From JACKII01 sp965222315 (GTDB lineage Bacteria; Pseudomonadota; Alphaproteobacteria; Bin95), in NCBI GenBank assembly GCA_965222315.1, contig OZ244951.1, forward strand, positions 1,798,001 through 1,862,000: a stretch of 64,000 nucleotides of DNA, written 5' to 3'. Of the stretch, positions 24,346 to 33,742 are shown piece after piece. How positions within the stretch are numbered: position 1 is the first letter of the stretch; each line of letters begins with the position of its first letter. The notes beneath the pieces were generated by a model that did not search any database, was not told the origin of the DNA, and saw nothing but the letters and a program-made list of their open reading frames with translations. The position numbers and the translations under genes were made by a program.

Positions 24346-25830
24346 ATGCTCCGTTTTCTTTCTCACCCTTTCCGGATTGCGAAGATCGGCTGGGCGCTCG
24401 CCCGGTACGATTGCCTGTATTGGCCGGATCTGATGACGCCCAACCCGCTGGTACGGGTGCCGCTGCGCCTGTGGCGGAAGCGGGATCTTCCGGCGCGGCC
24501 GGGGGAGCGGCTGGCGTTGGCGCTCGGTGGCTTGGGGCCGACCTTCGTCAAGCTGGGCCAAGCGCTCTCCACCCGCGGCGACGTGTTCGGAGAGGAGATT
24601 GCGGAAGACCTGGCGTCGTTGCAGGACCGCCTGCCGCCATTCCCAGGCGGGGAGCAGGTGGTGGAGGCAGCCTTGCAGGCGAAGGTCTCGTCTCTTTACG
24701 AGCAGTTTTCGCCGGTGCCGGTGGCGGCCGCCTCCATCGCGCAAGTCCACATGGCCGTGACGTCCGAGGGCGAGCCGGTAGCGGTGAAGGTGCTGCGGCC
24801 AGGCGTGGAGCGCCAGTTTGCGCGCGATCTTTCATTGTTTGCGGCGGCGGCATGGCTGGTGCACCTGCTGGTGCCTGCGGTTCGACGCTTCCGCCCGCGG
24901 GAGGTGGTTGCCACCTTCGACCGAAGCGTACGGATCGAGCTCGACTTGCGGCTGGAAGCGGCGGCGGCGGTCGAACTGGCCCAGAATTTCGCCGATCATC
25001 CAGGTTTCAAGGTACCGGCGGTCGACTGGCGGCGCACGGCGCAGCGGGTGATGACTTTGGAGAGGGTCGGTGGTTTGCGCATCGACAATGCCGTGGCGGT
25101 GCGGACGGCAGGCCACGACACCCAGCGCATCATGGCTATCGCGGCGGAGGTGTTCTTCCGCCAGGTTTTCGTCGATGGCTTTTTCCATGCCGACATGCAC
25201 CCCGGCAACGTGTTCGTGCGGGACGATGGCGGCCTGGCGGTGGTCGATTTTGGGATCATGGGGCGCCTGGATTCGGCAGGCCAAGACTTCATGGCGGACG
25301 TGCTGCTGGGCTTCCTGCAGCGGGACTACCGGCTGGTGGCGGAGGCGCATGTCAAGGCCGGTTACCTGCCCCGGGGGCAGGACCCGGCCCTGTTCGCGCA
25401 AGCCTTGCGGGCGGTTGGCGAGCCGATCCTGGACCGGCCTATCGCCGAAATCTCCATGGCGAAGCTGCTGATGCAATTGTTCCAGGTCACCGCGCAGTTC
25501 GACATGCCGGCTCAGCCCTCCTTGCTACTGCTGCAGAAAACCATGCTGATGGCGGAGGGCCTTGGCCGAAACTTGGACGACAGCGTCAACATGTGGGTGA
25601 TCGCCCGGCCGCTGATTGAAGACTGGATCATCCAGAACCGCGGGCCTGATGCGCGCCTGGTAGAGGGCATGAAAAAGGCGCGTCTAGCCGCAGAGCGCCT
25701 GCCCAGGCTGCTTGAACAGGCGGAGGCCATCGGCGAGCGCACGCTGGGGCGAAGTAATGGCCGGATCCAGGCGCTGCCCTGGATCGTAGCGGCAGGGCTG
25801 GGTGGGCTGCTGGTGGGTTTGTTGCTGTAG
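24346..25830 (+). CDS. ubiB: Ubiquinone biosynthesis protein UbiB (ABC1/ADCK kinase-like)
   Basis: Atypical kinase-like protein of 494 residues. The family-specific KxGQ motif is Lys69-Leu-Gly-Gln72 in GPTFVKLGQALSTR. The catalytic loop region HADMHPGNVFVRDDGG and the metal-binding VVDFGIMG follow. A hydrophobic C-terminal segment (about 476-494) anchors it in the inner membrane. It supports late ubiquinone synthesis. Co-transcribed with ubiE. Confidence 0.94.
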   Translation: MLRFLSHPFRIAKIGWALARYDCLYWPDLMTPNPLVRVPLRLWRKRDLPARPGERLALALGGLGPTFVKLGQALSTRGDVFGEEIAEDLASLQDRLPPFPGGEQVVEAALQAKVSSLYEQFSPVPVAAASIAQVHMAVTSEGEPVAVKVLRPGVERQFARDLSLFAAAAWLVHLLVPAVRRFRPREVVATFDRSVRIELDLRLEAAAAVELAQNFADHPGFKVPAVDWRRTAQRVMTLERVGGLRIDNAVAVRTAGHDTQRIMAIAAEVFFRQVFVDGFFHADMHPGNVFVRDDGGLAVVDFGIMGRLDSAGQDFMADVLLGFLQRDYRLVAEAHVKAGYLPRGQDPALFAQALRAVGEPILDRPIAEISMAKLLMQLFQVTAQFDMPAQPSLLLLQKTMLMAEGLGRNLDDSVNMWVIARPLIEDWIIQNRGPDARLVEGMKKARLAAERLPRLLEQAEAIGERTLGRSNGRIQALPWIVAAGLGGLLVGLLL

Positions 25831-25925
25831 CGGTGAGCCGTTCCTGCCCGGCAAGGTTGCCGTTTGGGCGGAAGTGAGGTTCAGTTCGCGTCAACGAAGC
25901 AAACCGAGTGGCAGGAAACGAACCG

Positions 25926-27290
25926 ATGAGCGCCGAGTCCGCTGGTGCAGGGCAGATGCATCTTGCCGTCTTTCTGACTGCTGACGGCAATTACCACCAT
26001 CTCGGCTGGCGGCATCCGGAGGCGTGGGCCGATGGCGGCACCAATTTTGTGCGCTGGATCGAATTTGCCCGCATCGCCGAAGCTGCCAAGCTGGACATGC
26101 TGTTCATCGCCGACCAGATCGCCATTGTCGGTGGAGATGAATTGCACGCTATCGAAAACAGTTCCAAGGTCGCCCGGATGGAGCCGGTCACCCTGCTTTG
26201 CGCGCTGGCGGGCGTGACGAAGAATATCGGTCTCGCCGCGACCTGCGCCACCAGCTACTGGGAGCCCTACAACGTTGCCCGGCAAATGGCCTCACTGGAT
26301 CACATCAGCGGCGGCCGGGCGGGCTGGAACTGCGTGACCGGCGGCCAGTTGGAGGAGGCGCAGAATTTCAGCATGGCGCGCCACGACCCGCACGAGGTCC
26401 GCTACGAGCGTGCGAACGAGTTCGCCGATGTTGTCATGGGGCTCTGGGATGGGTTCGACGCGGATGCGCTGATGATGGACAAGGCAAGCGGGCGGTTCTT
26501 TGATGCGGCCAAGGTCCGGCACCTGAACCACAAGGGGAAATACTTCCAGGTAAAGGGGCCGTTGAACGTCGCCCGCTCACCGCAGGGGCGGCCGATCGTG
26601 ATCCAGGCGGGCGGCTCCGACAAGACGGTGGAGATGGGCGGGCGTATCGCTGACGTGATCTTTACGGCGCAGGCGGATTTCGAGGCGGCGCGCACGTTCT
26701 ATGCCGAGATTAAGCGCGGGGCCAAGCGGTTTGGGCGCTCCGCGGATAGCATCAAAGTGATGCCGGGGCTCTCCGTTTTTATCGGCGAGACGCGGGAGGA
26801 GGCGCGGGCGAAATTCGACGCCCTCCACGATATGGTGGACGTGACGGATGCGGTGGAGGGCTTGGGGCGGTTGCTCGGCGGGATCGACCTCTCCGGCTGT
26901 GATCCGTATGGGCCGATGCCGGACCTGGAGGCCAACGACCTTCGCAAGAGCGGGCCGGGGACCTTCGTTCGTATAGGGCGGGAGAATAATTATACGCTGG
27001 CGCAGGTCGCCATTCAGGCGAAGGCCGCGCGGAACCACTGCATGGTGATCGGCACGCCAGGGGATGTGGCCGACCATATGGAGAACTGGTTTCGGAATGG
27101 CGCCGCCGACGGCTTCAACCTGCTGCCAGCGACGGTGCCCGGCACGATGAACGATTTTTGCGGTATGGTGGTGCCGGAGTTGCAGCGGCGAGGCTTGTTC
27201 CGCACGGAATATGAGGGGCCGACACTGCGGGAGGTGATGAGGCTGGGGCCGCCGGAGGACAGGCGAGTCAAAGAAGTTTCCAATCCATAA
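25926..27290 (+). CDS. LLM-class flavin-dependent monooxygenase (NtaA/SnaA/DszA group)
   Basis: Bacterial luciferase-like flavin enzyme of 454 residues. Group features are HHLGWRHPEAW near the N-terminus, TSYWEPYNVARQMASLDHISGGRAGWNCVT in sequence blocks around residues 110-140, and PIVIQAGGSDKT. It uses reduced FMN supplied by a separate reductase to oxidise aminopolycarboxylates, sulfonates or similar compounds. The start ATG 25926 is preceded by AGGAAA; an in-frame GTG at 25908 is less likely. No flavin reductase is adjacent. Substrate unknown. Confidence 0.88.
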   Translation: MSAESAGAGQMHLAVFLTADGNYHHLGWRHPEAWADGGTNFVRWIEFARIAEAAKLDMLFIADQIAIVGGDELHAIENSSKVARMEPVTLLCALAGVTKNIGLAATCATSYWEPYNVARQMASLDHISGGRAGWNCVTGGQLEEAQNFSMARHDPHEVRYERANEFADVVMGLWDGFDADALMMDKASGRFFDAAKVRHLNHKGKYFQVKGPLNVARSPQGRPIVIQAGGSDKTVEMGGRIADVIFTAQADFEAARTFYAEIKRGAKRFGRSADSIKVMPGLSVFIGETREEARAKFDALHDMVDVTDAVEGLGRLLGGIDLSGCDPYGPMPDLEANDLRKSGPGTFVRIGRENNYTLAQVAIQAKAARNHCMVIGTPGDVADHMENWFRNGAADGFNLLPATVPGTMNDFCGMVVPELQRRGLFRTEYEGPTLREVMRLGPPEDRRVKEVSNP

Positions 27291-27301
27291 CGCAAGTCAG
27301 A

Positions 27302-27366
27302 GCTCATTCCAGAGGCCGCTAATTCGAAGCGTCTGCCGCTTCAAATTAGCGGCCTCCAGAATGAGC
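27302..27366. terminator. Long imperfect hairpin between convergent genes
   Basis: A nearly perfect inverted repeat: GCTCATTC (27302-27309) pairs with GAATGAGC (27359-27366), AGGCCGCTAATT (27313-27324) with 27344-27355, and GAAGCG (27326-27331) with CGCTTC (27337-27342) around a 5-base loop. It starts 11 bp after the monooxygenase stop and lies downstream of the convergent aminotransferase, so it probably ends both transcripts. Its length is greater than an ordinary terminator. Confidence 0.6.
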
Positions 27367-27445
27367 CCCGTATCACGTCCGGGGCAGGTTCCTGCATGCC
27401 GCATTGTGGCCTCAGGGACTTGAGAACACCTGGGGGTGGGGTTTT

Positions 27446-28717
27446 CTAAGCGCCGGCCCGCAACGTCTTTACCACTTCCGCGCTGGCGGCGAGCGTGTCG
27501 GCCACGTCGCGCTCATCGTGGGCGCAGGAAACATAGATCTTCGCATCGCCCTTGAGCACGCCCCGCTCCCGCATGCCGGTATTGAACTGCTTCAGCAGCG
27601 ATGGGTCGCCGGTCAGGGAGGAGCGGTAGTCGACCACTTCCTGCTCCGTGAAGATAACGTCGAACATGGGGGGCTCGCCGACAATCTGGGCGGGAATGCC
27701 GGCTTGTGCGAACTGGTCCCGGAAGCCATCCATAAGGGCGCGACCGGTGGCGTGCAGGCGCTCGTAGGTGCCGGGCTTTTTCAGCTCTTCCATAGTGGCG
27801 AGGCCCGCGACGGCGGCGACCGGATTGCCGGACAGCGTGCCGGTCATGCGCACCCAGTCCTCCGGTGCGACCGCCCCAGCGTCGAAATGGTCCATGAACT
27901 CGGCCTTGCCGGCGATGGCCGCGAGCGGGAAGCCTCCGCCGATGACCTTGCCCAGCGCGCAGAGGTCGGGTGTCACGCCGTAATATTCCTGGCCGCCGCC
28001 ATAGGCGTGGCGGAAGCCGGTCACGACCTCGTCGAAGATCAGCGGAACACCGGTCTCGTCCGTTACCTCGCGCAGCGCTTGCAGGAAGCCCGGCTTGGCC
28101 GGGATGAGGCGCTGTTGTGGCTCGACGATAACTGCGCCCAGGTCGTCTGCGTGTTCGCGGATCATGCTGACCGCGGCGTCGATGTCGTTGTAGGGCGCGA
28201 TCAGCATTTCGGCCCGCAGCGACTGCGGGATGCCGGGTGTGTCCGGCTGGGCCTGGGGGAAGTTGCCGGGCTTGGCGGGCGCCATGCTCATCAGCGCATA
28301 GTCGCTCATGCCATGGAAGCCACCCTCGAACTTCAGCACCTTGTCGCGCTTGCGGTGGGTGCGGGCGATACGCATGGCGTAGAAGGTCGCCTCGCTGCCT
28401 GTGGAGACGTAGCGCACCTTCTCCGCGCAGGCGACGGCATCGACAATCGCTGCCGCGAGTTTAATGCCGTATTCGTTGTTGGCAAAGAAGGTAGTGCCGC
28501 GGGTGAGTTGTTCTGCGACGGCTGTCGTCACCGCGGGGTGGGCATGTCCCAGCAGCATCGGGCCGGAGCCGATCAGGTAGTCGATATATTCCTTGCCGTT
28601 CACATCCCAGACGCGCCCGGCCTTGCCTTCGCGCACGATGACTTCGCTGTCGAAGTTGCCGAAGCCGCCGCCCGGCATGACGCGGGTGGCTTCGTCGAAG
28701 AGAGTGCTATCTGGCAT
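27446..28717 (-). CDS. Class III aminotransferase, glutamate-1-semialdehyde-aminomutase-like
   Basis: PLP enzyme of 423 residues. The PLP lysine is in CALGKVIGGGFPLAAIAG, the Asp that contacts the pyridine nitrogen is in LIFDEVVTGFR, and VSTGSEATFYAMRIAR is the phosphate-cup region. The pattern resembles HemL, but the surrounding genes (sulfatase, MaoC-like) are catabolic, so a side-chain transaminase or aminomutase of another pathway is more likely. The gene order with the sulfatase on the same strand, 222 bp apart, leaves co-transcription uncertain. Confidence 0.85.
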   Translation of the reverse strand: MPDSTLFDEATRVMPGGGFGNFDSEVIVREGKAGRVWDVNGKEYIDYLIGSGPMLLGHAHPAVTTAVAEQLTRGTTFFANNEYGIKLAAAIVDAVACAEKVRYVSTGSEATFYAMRIARTHRKRDKVLKFEGGFHGMSDYALMSMAPAKPGNFPQAQPDTPGIPQSLRAEMLIAPYNDIDAAVSMIREHADDLGAVIVEPQQRLIPAKPGFLQALREVTDETGVPLIFDEVVTGFRHAYGGGQEYYGVTPDLCALGKVIGGGFPLAAIAGKAEFMDHFDAGAVAPEDWVRMTGTLSGNPVAAVAGLATMEELKKPGTYERLHATGRALMDGFRDQFAQAGIPAQIVGEPPMFDVIFTEQEVVDYRSSLTGDPSLLKQFNTGMRERGVLKGDAKIYVSCAHDERDVADTLAASAEVVKTLRAGA

Positions 28718-28810
28718 AGGGGTTACTCCGGGCTGAGATGGTGTTGGCGGCTATGATGGCGGATTTGTGCCGCGAGTCGAGAGGGCAGGCCGTGTTCAAC
28801 TGTACGTTGC

Positions 28811-28896
28811 GTCATTGCGAGGCGGAGCCGAAGCAACCCAGGGGCCTTAAGCGATTTCCCTGGATTGCTTCGTTGCCTGCGGCTCCTCGCAATGAC
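28811..28896. repeat. Intergenic inverted repeat (GTCATTGCGAGG family)
   Basis: Arms GTCATTGCGAGG (28811-28822) and CCTCGCAATGAC (28885-28896) are perfect. Inner segments GAAGCAACCCAGG and CCCTGGATTGCTTC pair further, so the whole 86 bp folds on itself. A partial copy (CGGATTGCTTCGTCGCC ... GCAATGACGGAG) occurs at 37953-38001 before recJ. Such elements are common in alphaproteobacterial intergenic regions. Confidence 0.7.
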
Positions 28897-28939
28897 GGCG
28901 AGGGGAAGGGCTTTCTGCAATGACGGAGGCGGGGAGAAG

Positions 28940-30466
28940 TCAGACCGGCGCGATCTTTAGCAAGGGATCGGGGCGCCCGTCGGGCAGGTTGGCGGCCAGG
29001 TCGTTGAGCAGGTCGCGCTTCAGCGCCGCGGAGCCCGGGTCGTCCCAGAGATTGCGCCATTGGTGGGGGTCGTTGGCGAGGTCGTAGAGTTCGCCTTCGG
29101 TGCCAGCATATCGGTTCGTTGGGCGGTAGGCGGTGACCAAATGGCCGTCGCGCACCATGGACTGCATGATGATCTCGTTGCCGTCAAATTCGTCGATCCA
29201 TTCGGTCATGACGCGCTGGCGGCGGACGTCGCCCGGCGCGGATGGCAGGGGAGTGCCCTGCATCCAGTCCGGCACAGAGAGACCGGCCGCCTGCATCAGA
29301 GTCGGTGCGATGTCTACATGGCCGACCGGCTCCGGCACTTCGGCTGGCGCGATGCCGGCTGAGGGTGCGGGCCGCCAGACCAAAGGCACCTGGGTTAGCG
29401 CATTGACGTGGTAGGGGCCTTTGAACAGCATGCCGAAGTCGCCCTGCAATTCGCCATGATCGGTGGTGTAGATGATATCGGTGTCCGGGTCCCAGCCGCG
29501 CGCTTGCACATGGGCCAGCACCTGGCCGATGGCCTCGTCGATCAGTTCGTTCTTGGCGTGAACGACGGCGTTGACCTCCCGGATATGGTCGGGCGTGGTC
29601 TCGGCGGGCACATAGGCAGGCGGCACCTCGAAGTTCAATTGCGCCTCGCCCCGGTACCAGGCGAGCCAATGCCAGGGCTTGGTCGCCAGCAATTCCTCGC
29701 ACGCTTCGCGGCTGCCGGGATACCCTGGCGGCAAGGGCAGGCCGCGCCAGTCGAAGCGCTGTTTGGCCTCCAGCGGCACGTCCCATGGGTGGTGCGGGTC
29801 CGGGAAACTCATCCAGCAGAACCAGTCGTCGTCCGCCGCCAGCGTTGAGAGCCAGTCCACCGTCCGCCGGGCGGTCCAATGGGTGTGGTAGAGTTCGATG
29901 GGTATCGGGTTGTCAGCTACCTGTGGTGCGCCGGTGTCGCCGCCGCCAAGGGCGCTGGGCGCGCCCTTCGAAGTGTACTCATGGAACCCGGCGACCGCGT
30001 CGGGATGCTCCGCCGCCAGCCATTTCGGGTAATGGAACAGCGAGCGTCCGGCCCGGCCGGTGTGGCCTGCCAGTTCCATGTGGTCGAAGCCGCGGTGCGG
30101 GCCGAAATTGTCCTCGCCCGCCGCTGTGTTTTCGAAAAAGTCCTTGGCCGCGTGCGGCTCGAAGTGGCCCTTGCCGATCAGCGCGGTTTTATAGCCGGCG
30201 GCTTTCAGGGCGTGGGCGATGCTGGGGTGATCGGCGGGCAAGGCGATTCCGTTGGAGGTTACGCCGTGCATGCGGACGTGCTGGCCGGTCAGGATGGTGC
30301 AGCGCGCCGGCATGCAGACGGCGCATTGGTTGCGGGCCTGGCCATAGGCGATGCCGCTGGCCGCGAGGCCATCAATCACCGGTGTCCTGGCAAACTGGCC
30401 CCCGGCAAAGCCCAAGCCGTCATAGCGCTGCTGGTCAGTGGTGATCAGCAGAATTTTCCGGCCCAT
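28940..30466 (-). CDS. Sulfatase (formylglycine-dependent)
   Basis: Arylsulfatase/choline-sulfatase superfamily protein of 508 residues. The formylglycine motif C51-M-P-A-R55 is in NQCAVCMPARCTILTG; metal ligands are in LLITTDQQRYD and IIYTTDHGELQGDFGM. It needs conversion of Cys51 by a formylglycine-generating or anSME enzyme, which is not in the window. No signal peptide is seen, so it is probably cytoplasmic. Phosphonate or phosphate monoester hydrolases share this fold and motif, so the ester type is not certain. Confidence 0.88.
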   Translation of the reverse strand: MGRKILLITTDQQRYDGLGFAGGQFARTPVIDGLAASGIAYGQARNQCAVCMPARCTILTGQHVRMHGVTSNGIALPADHPSIAHALKAAGYKTALIGKGHFEPHAAKDFFENTAAGEDNFGPHRGFDHMELAGHTGRAGRSLFHYPKWLAAEHPDAVAGFHEYTSKGAPSALGGGDTGAPQVADNPIPIELYHTHWTARRTVDWLSTLAADDDWFCWMSFPDPHHPWDVPLEAKQRFDWRGLPLPPGYPGSREACEELLATKPWHWLAWYRGEAQLNFEVPPAYVPAETTPDHIREVNAVVHAKNELIDEAIGQVLAHVQARGWDPDTDIIYTTDHGELQGDFGMLFKGPYHVNALTQVPLVWRPAPSAGIAPAEVPEPVGHVDIAPTLMQAAGLSVPDWMQGTPLPSAPGDVRRQRVMTEWIDEFDGNEIIMQSMVRDGHLVTAYRPTNRYAGTEGELYDLANDPHQWRNLWDDPGSAALKRDLLNDLAANLPDGRPDPLLKIAPV

Positions 30467-30486
30467 GGCTCTGCTTCCTCCTTAAT

Positions 30487-31314
30487 TTAGGTCAACACGA
30501 CCAAATCGTTGGTCGGCTTGCCTTCCGGGCCGATAGCTTGAACGGCGGTGATTTTGCCGCCCGCGCCGCGCTGGCCGATGATGGCGAGGCCATCGTCCCA
30601 ATGCACCGGGCGCAGCATGCGCACGTGCACGTCGAAGCTGTCCTGCAACCCGTCCTTCTGCATCGCCTGAATCAGGTTCTGCACCATGCCGTTGCCGGCA
30701 AAGATCGGCATCCGGTAGCCAAACTTCTGGGCGTGGGCCGGGTCGGTGTGGATGATGTTTTGCGTGTTGCCGCTATAGCCGAGACACTTGGCCGGGCTGA
30801 TCTGGCGCTCGTAGAGCAATTCCCAACCAGGCTCCAAGTCCACCTTCGGCGGCGGGCGCAGAGCCTCCGAATAGGGGTCGGAGGCTTCGGCGGGCGGTCG
30901 TGGCCGCATCTTGGACTGGTCTGCCATCAACGCCATCGGCCAGACCTCCAGCAGCAGGTTGCCTGCCGGGTCGTGGTAGGTGAAGGCCCCATGCATCATC
31001 CAGCCGCGCTTGTGATCATCGACGGCGGTGAACTTGCCGTTGAAGTTGATTGGCGTGCCCATCGGGATCGGCGCGTGCTGCTTGATCCGGCTTTCGGTAT
31101 GGACGTAGCCGCGGTCGGTCCAGTTCGCGAACAGGGCGTGGCCGATCACCTTGATCGGGCGGGCGGCCAGTATCGCGGGATCGACGCGGTCCCGGTAGAA
31201 GCCGTGCGGAATCTCGCAGCAGGCATGACGCCAGCGCTGCAGTTCCGCATCGACCAGTAGTTCTTCTGTCGGGAAGACGTAGCCGGGTTCGACCTTGTAG
31301 GCGATGGCATCCAT
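30487..31314 (-). CDS. MaoC-like (double hotdog) dehydratase/hydratase family protein
   Basis: Protein of 275 residues with a C-terminal hotdog motif NTQNIIHTDPAHAQKFGYR followed by MPIFAGNGMVQNLI, which matches the MaoC hydratase pattern with the catalytic Asp/His region. The N-terminal half appears to be a degenerate hotdog repeat. It may act as an enoyl-CoA hydratase or bind an acyl substrate. It starts 20 bp upstream of the sulfatase on the same strand and is followed in the operon by it, so the two probably share a pathway. Confidence 0.72.
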   Translation of the reverse strand: MDAIAYKVEPGYVFPTEELLVDAELQRWRHACCEIPHGFYRDRVDPAILAARPIKVIGHALFANWTDRGYVHTESRIKQHAPIPMGTPINFNGKFTAVDDHKRGWMMHGAFTYHDPAGNLLLEVWPMALMADQSKMRPRPPAEASDPYSEALRPPPKVDLEPGWELLYERQISPAKCLGYSGNTQNIIHTDPAHAQKFGYRMPIFAGNGMVQNLIQAMQKDGLQDSFDVHVRMLRPVHWDDGLAIIGQRGAGGKITAVQAIGPEGKPTNDLVVLT

Positions 31315-31342
31315 GGGCGGTGTTTCCTTATCGCTGCGCGGT

Positions 31343-31744
31343 TTAGCGCTCGTTCTTCGTTTCGTAGTTCAGTTCTAGCAATACGCCGTTCGGATCGCGG
31401 ACGAAGATCTGGAGCAGCCGGCCGCCGGGCACCTCGCGGGCCTCATAGTCGTGGCCGCCATTTTCCAAATGCTGCTTCATCGCCTCAAAACCGCGGCTGA
31501 CGAAGGCGATATGGTCGATGTTGCCGGTGTCGGGCTTCGCCGCCTCATCCGTGCCGGAAATGTCGATCAAGTGCAGAACGGCGCGGCCTTCGGAGTAGAT
31601 CCAGGCGCCGGGGAAGGCGAAGTTCGGGCGGTCGCCGGGTTTCAGGCCGAGCACATCGTCGTAAAATTTTACGGTTTCGTCGAGCTTGGTGGTCTTGACG
31701 TTGAAATGGTCGATCACGCCGACGGACATGGTCATGGCGTTCAT
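31343..31744 (-). CDS. VOC (glyoxalase/dioxygenase fold) family protein
   Basis: VOC-superfamily protein of 133 residues with two beta-alpha-beta-beta-beta units. Metal ligand candidates are the His in GVIDHFNVKT, the His in GNIDHIAFVS, and the Glu in GVLLELNYETK. It could be a glyoxalase, an extradiol dioxygenase or a binding protein. It lies 28 bp upstream of the MaoC-like gene on the same strand and probably opens the operon VOC-MaoC-sulfatase. Confidence 0.85.
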   Translation of the reverse strand: MNAMTMSVGVIDHFNVKTTKLDETVKFYDDVLGLKPGDRPNFAFPGAWIYSEGRAVLHLIDISGTDEAAKPDTGNIDHIAFVSRGFEAMKQHLENGGHDYEAREVPGGRLLQIFVRDPNGVLLELNYETKNER

Positions 31745-31751
31745 CCTTCCG

Positions 31752-31790
31752 AAAAAATAATCAGGCCGGAACCATAGCGGCTCCGGCCTG
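31752..31790 (-). terminator. Rho-independent terminator of phaC
   Basis: CAGGCCGGA (31762-31770) pairs with TCCGGCCTG (31782-31790) over an 11-base loop. On the minus strand the stem is followed by ATTATTTTTTC, and it lies shortly after the phaC stop. The plus-strand side also has TTTTTG, so it may work both ways. Confidence 0.8.
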
Positions 31791-31816
31791 TTTTTGTGAA
31801 GGGTATGTGCGCGCGT

Positions 31817-33604
31817 TTACGCTTTAACGTAGCTGCCTGGCGCATCCTCTATCGCTTTCAGCTTATTTTTGCCGGGCACGCGGGCAGGAACCTGGTCGCC
31901 GGCGAACTGGCTGACCCATTCCTGCCAGTGCGGCCACCAGGAACCTTCATGCTGCTCCGCTTTTGCCGCCCATTCGTCGCGGTCGTCGATCAGGTCTTTG
32001 TTAAGCCAGTAGCCATACTTGTTTGCCGCCGGTGGGTTGACGATACCGGCGATGTGGCCGGAGGCCGACAGGATGAAATTCACCTCGCCGCCGAAGTGCC
32101 GGGCGCTCTTGTAAACGGCCTTCCAGGGCGCGATGTGGTCTTCTTTTGTGCCGATGGAAGTCGTCGGTGTCTTGATCGCACCAAGGTCGATTGGCGTGCC
32201 CAGCAAGGTCAGCGCTCCCGGCTGCGACAGCAGGTTCTGCTGGTACATATTGCGCAGATAAAAGCTGTGCATCGCCTTCGGCATTCGGGTCGAATCGCTA
32301 TTCCAGTAGAGCAGGTCGAAGGGGAAGGGATCCTTGCCCATCAGGTAGTTGTTGATGACGAAAGACCAGATAAGATCGTTGGAGCGCAGCATGTTGAAGG
32401 TGGTCGCCATCTGGTTGCCGTCCAGATAGCCTTTCTCCTCCATCATTTCCTCGATCATCTTGATGTGTTCTTCATCGATGAACACGCCGAGTTCACCCGG
32501 TTCCGAGAAATCCGCCAGGCTGGCGAAGTAGGTCGCGCTTTTGATGCGGTCGTCGCCGATGGCTGCCATGTGCGCGAGCGTCGACGCGAGTAGCGTGCCA
32601 CCCAGGCAATAGCCGACGGCGTTGACCTCGCCAATGCCGATGTCTTCCTCAATGGCGGAGAGGGCGGCCAGCGGGCCTTCCTGCATGTAGTCCTCGAACG
32701 AGGCGTTCGCGAGCTCCTCGTAAGGGTTCACCCACGAGATCACATAAACCGAATGACCCTGGTCGGTTGCCCATTTGATGAACGAGTTTTTCGGTTGCAG
32801 ATCGAGGATATAGTACTTGTTAATCCACGGTGGCACGATCAGCAGCGGTCGAGCGAACTGGGTTTTGGTGCCGGGCTCGAAATGCATGAGCTGCATCAGG
32901 CGGTTCTGGAAGACCACCTTGCCCTTGCTGGCGGCGATATTCTTGCCGACCTCAAACGTGTCGGGCGCGGTCTGGCGGATTTTCAACGAGCCCTGGCCAG
33001 CCTCCAGGTCTTCCAGCAGATGGTTCAGGCCACGGACCAGATTCTCGCCGCGTGTCTCTACGGTTTCCTTCAGCACGGTAGGATTGGTGGCGACGAAATT
33101 CGTGGGCGCCATCGCGTCCACGAATTGCTTCATGTAGAAATTGACCTTGTCCCGCGTGTGTTCATCCGGGAATTCGGTGTCATCCACATTGTGCATCAGC
33201 CATTGGCCGGTCAGCAGGTAGGACTGCTTGATGTAGTCAAAGACAAAGTTCTCCGACCAGTCGGAATCCTTGAACCGCCGGTCGCCTTTGTTCGGCTGGG
33301 CGACAGGCTCTGCCTCCTGGCCGAGCATGCGCCGGGTCGTATTGCTCCATAGCTGCATATAGGCCTGCCACAACTGGGTTTGGGCTTCCATCACCTGCTG
33401 CGGGTTGGCCATCATGCGCTGGGTCATTTCCAGGAAGGCGCGTCCGATACCGCCAGGGTCGAGATTCGGGTCGGCGCCGGGCTTGGCCGCAACGCCTTCT
33501 TCCGTTGTGCGGGTCAGAAACTCCTGGATGAGCTTTTGGCTCCGTTCCGCGATGGCGGCGAATTCCTGGCTCATATCTGCGGCTGGTTTGGTCTGGTCGG
33601 TCAT
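31817..33604 (-). CDS. phaC: Class I poly(3-hydroxyalkanoate) synthase
   Basis: PHA polymerase of 595 residues. The catalytic Cys333 sits in a lipase-like box AVGYCLGGTLL; the Asp is in IGTKEDHIAPW and the His in LSASGHIAGIVNPP, in the family order. It polymerises (R)-3-hydroxyacyl-CoA at the surface of storage granules. Single gene with its own terminator; phaA, phaB and phasin genes are not in the window. Confidence 0.96.
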   Translation of the reverse strand: MTDQTKPAADMSQEFAAIAERSQKLIQEFLTRTTEEGVAAKPGADPNLDPGGIGRAFLEMTQRMMANPQQVMEAQTQLWQAYMQLWSNTTRRMLGQEAEPVAQPNKGDRRFKDSDWSENFVFDYIKQSYLLTGQWLMHNVDDTEFPDEHTRDKVNFYMKQFVDAMAPTNFVATNPTVLKETVETRGENLVRGLNHLLEDLEAGQGSLKIRQTAPDTFEVGKNIAASKGKVVFQNRLMQLMHFEPGTKTQFARPLLIVPPWINKYYILDLQPKNSFIKWATDQGHSVYVISWVNPYEELANASFEDYMQEGPLAALSAIEEDIGIGEVNAVGYCLGGTLLASTLAHMAAIGDDRIKSATYFASLADFSEPGELGVFIDEEHIKMIEEMMEEKGYLDGNQMATTFNMLRSNDLIWSFVINNYLMGKDPFPFDLLYWNSDSTRMPKAMHSFYLRNMYQQNLLSQPGALTLLGTPIDLGAIKTPTTSIGTKEDHIAPWKAVYKSARHFGGEVNFILSASGHIAGIVNPPAANKYGYWLNKDLIDDRDEWAAKAEQHEGSWWPHWQEWVSQFAGDQVPARVPGKNKLKAIEDAPGSYVKA

Positions 33605-33742
33605 AATGCTGCTTTCCTCTCGCCTCCGTGCCGAGGACCATCACTGAACAAGTTCGCACAGCAAGGTTGTACGGCGATGGCCCGATGCTTACACATTTGT
33701 ACGCGCACTCCCCAGCGCAACCATAGCCGGTTTTTGGAACAG

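Noticed and set aside
27446..28717. Calling the class III aminotransferase hemL
   Set aside because: It resembles glutamate-1-semialdehyde aminomutase, but several side-chain transaminases share these motifs and the neighbours are catabolic.
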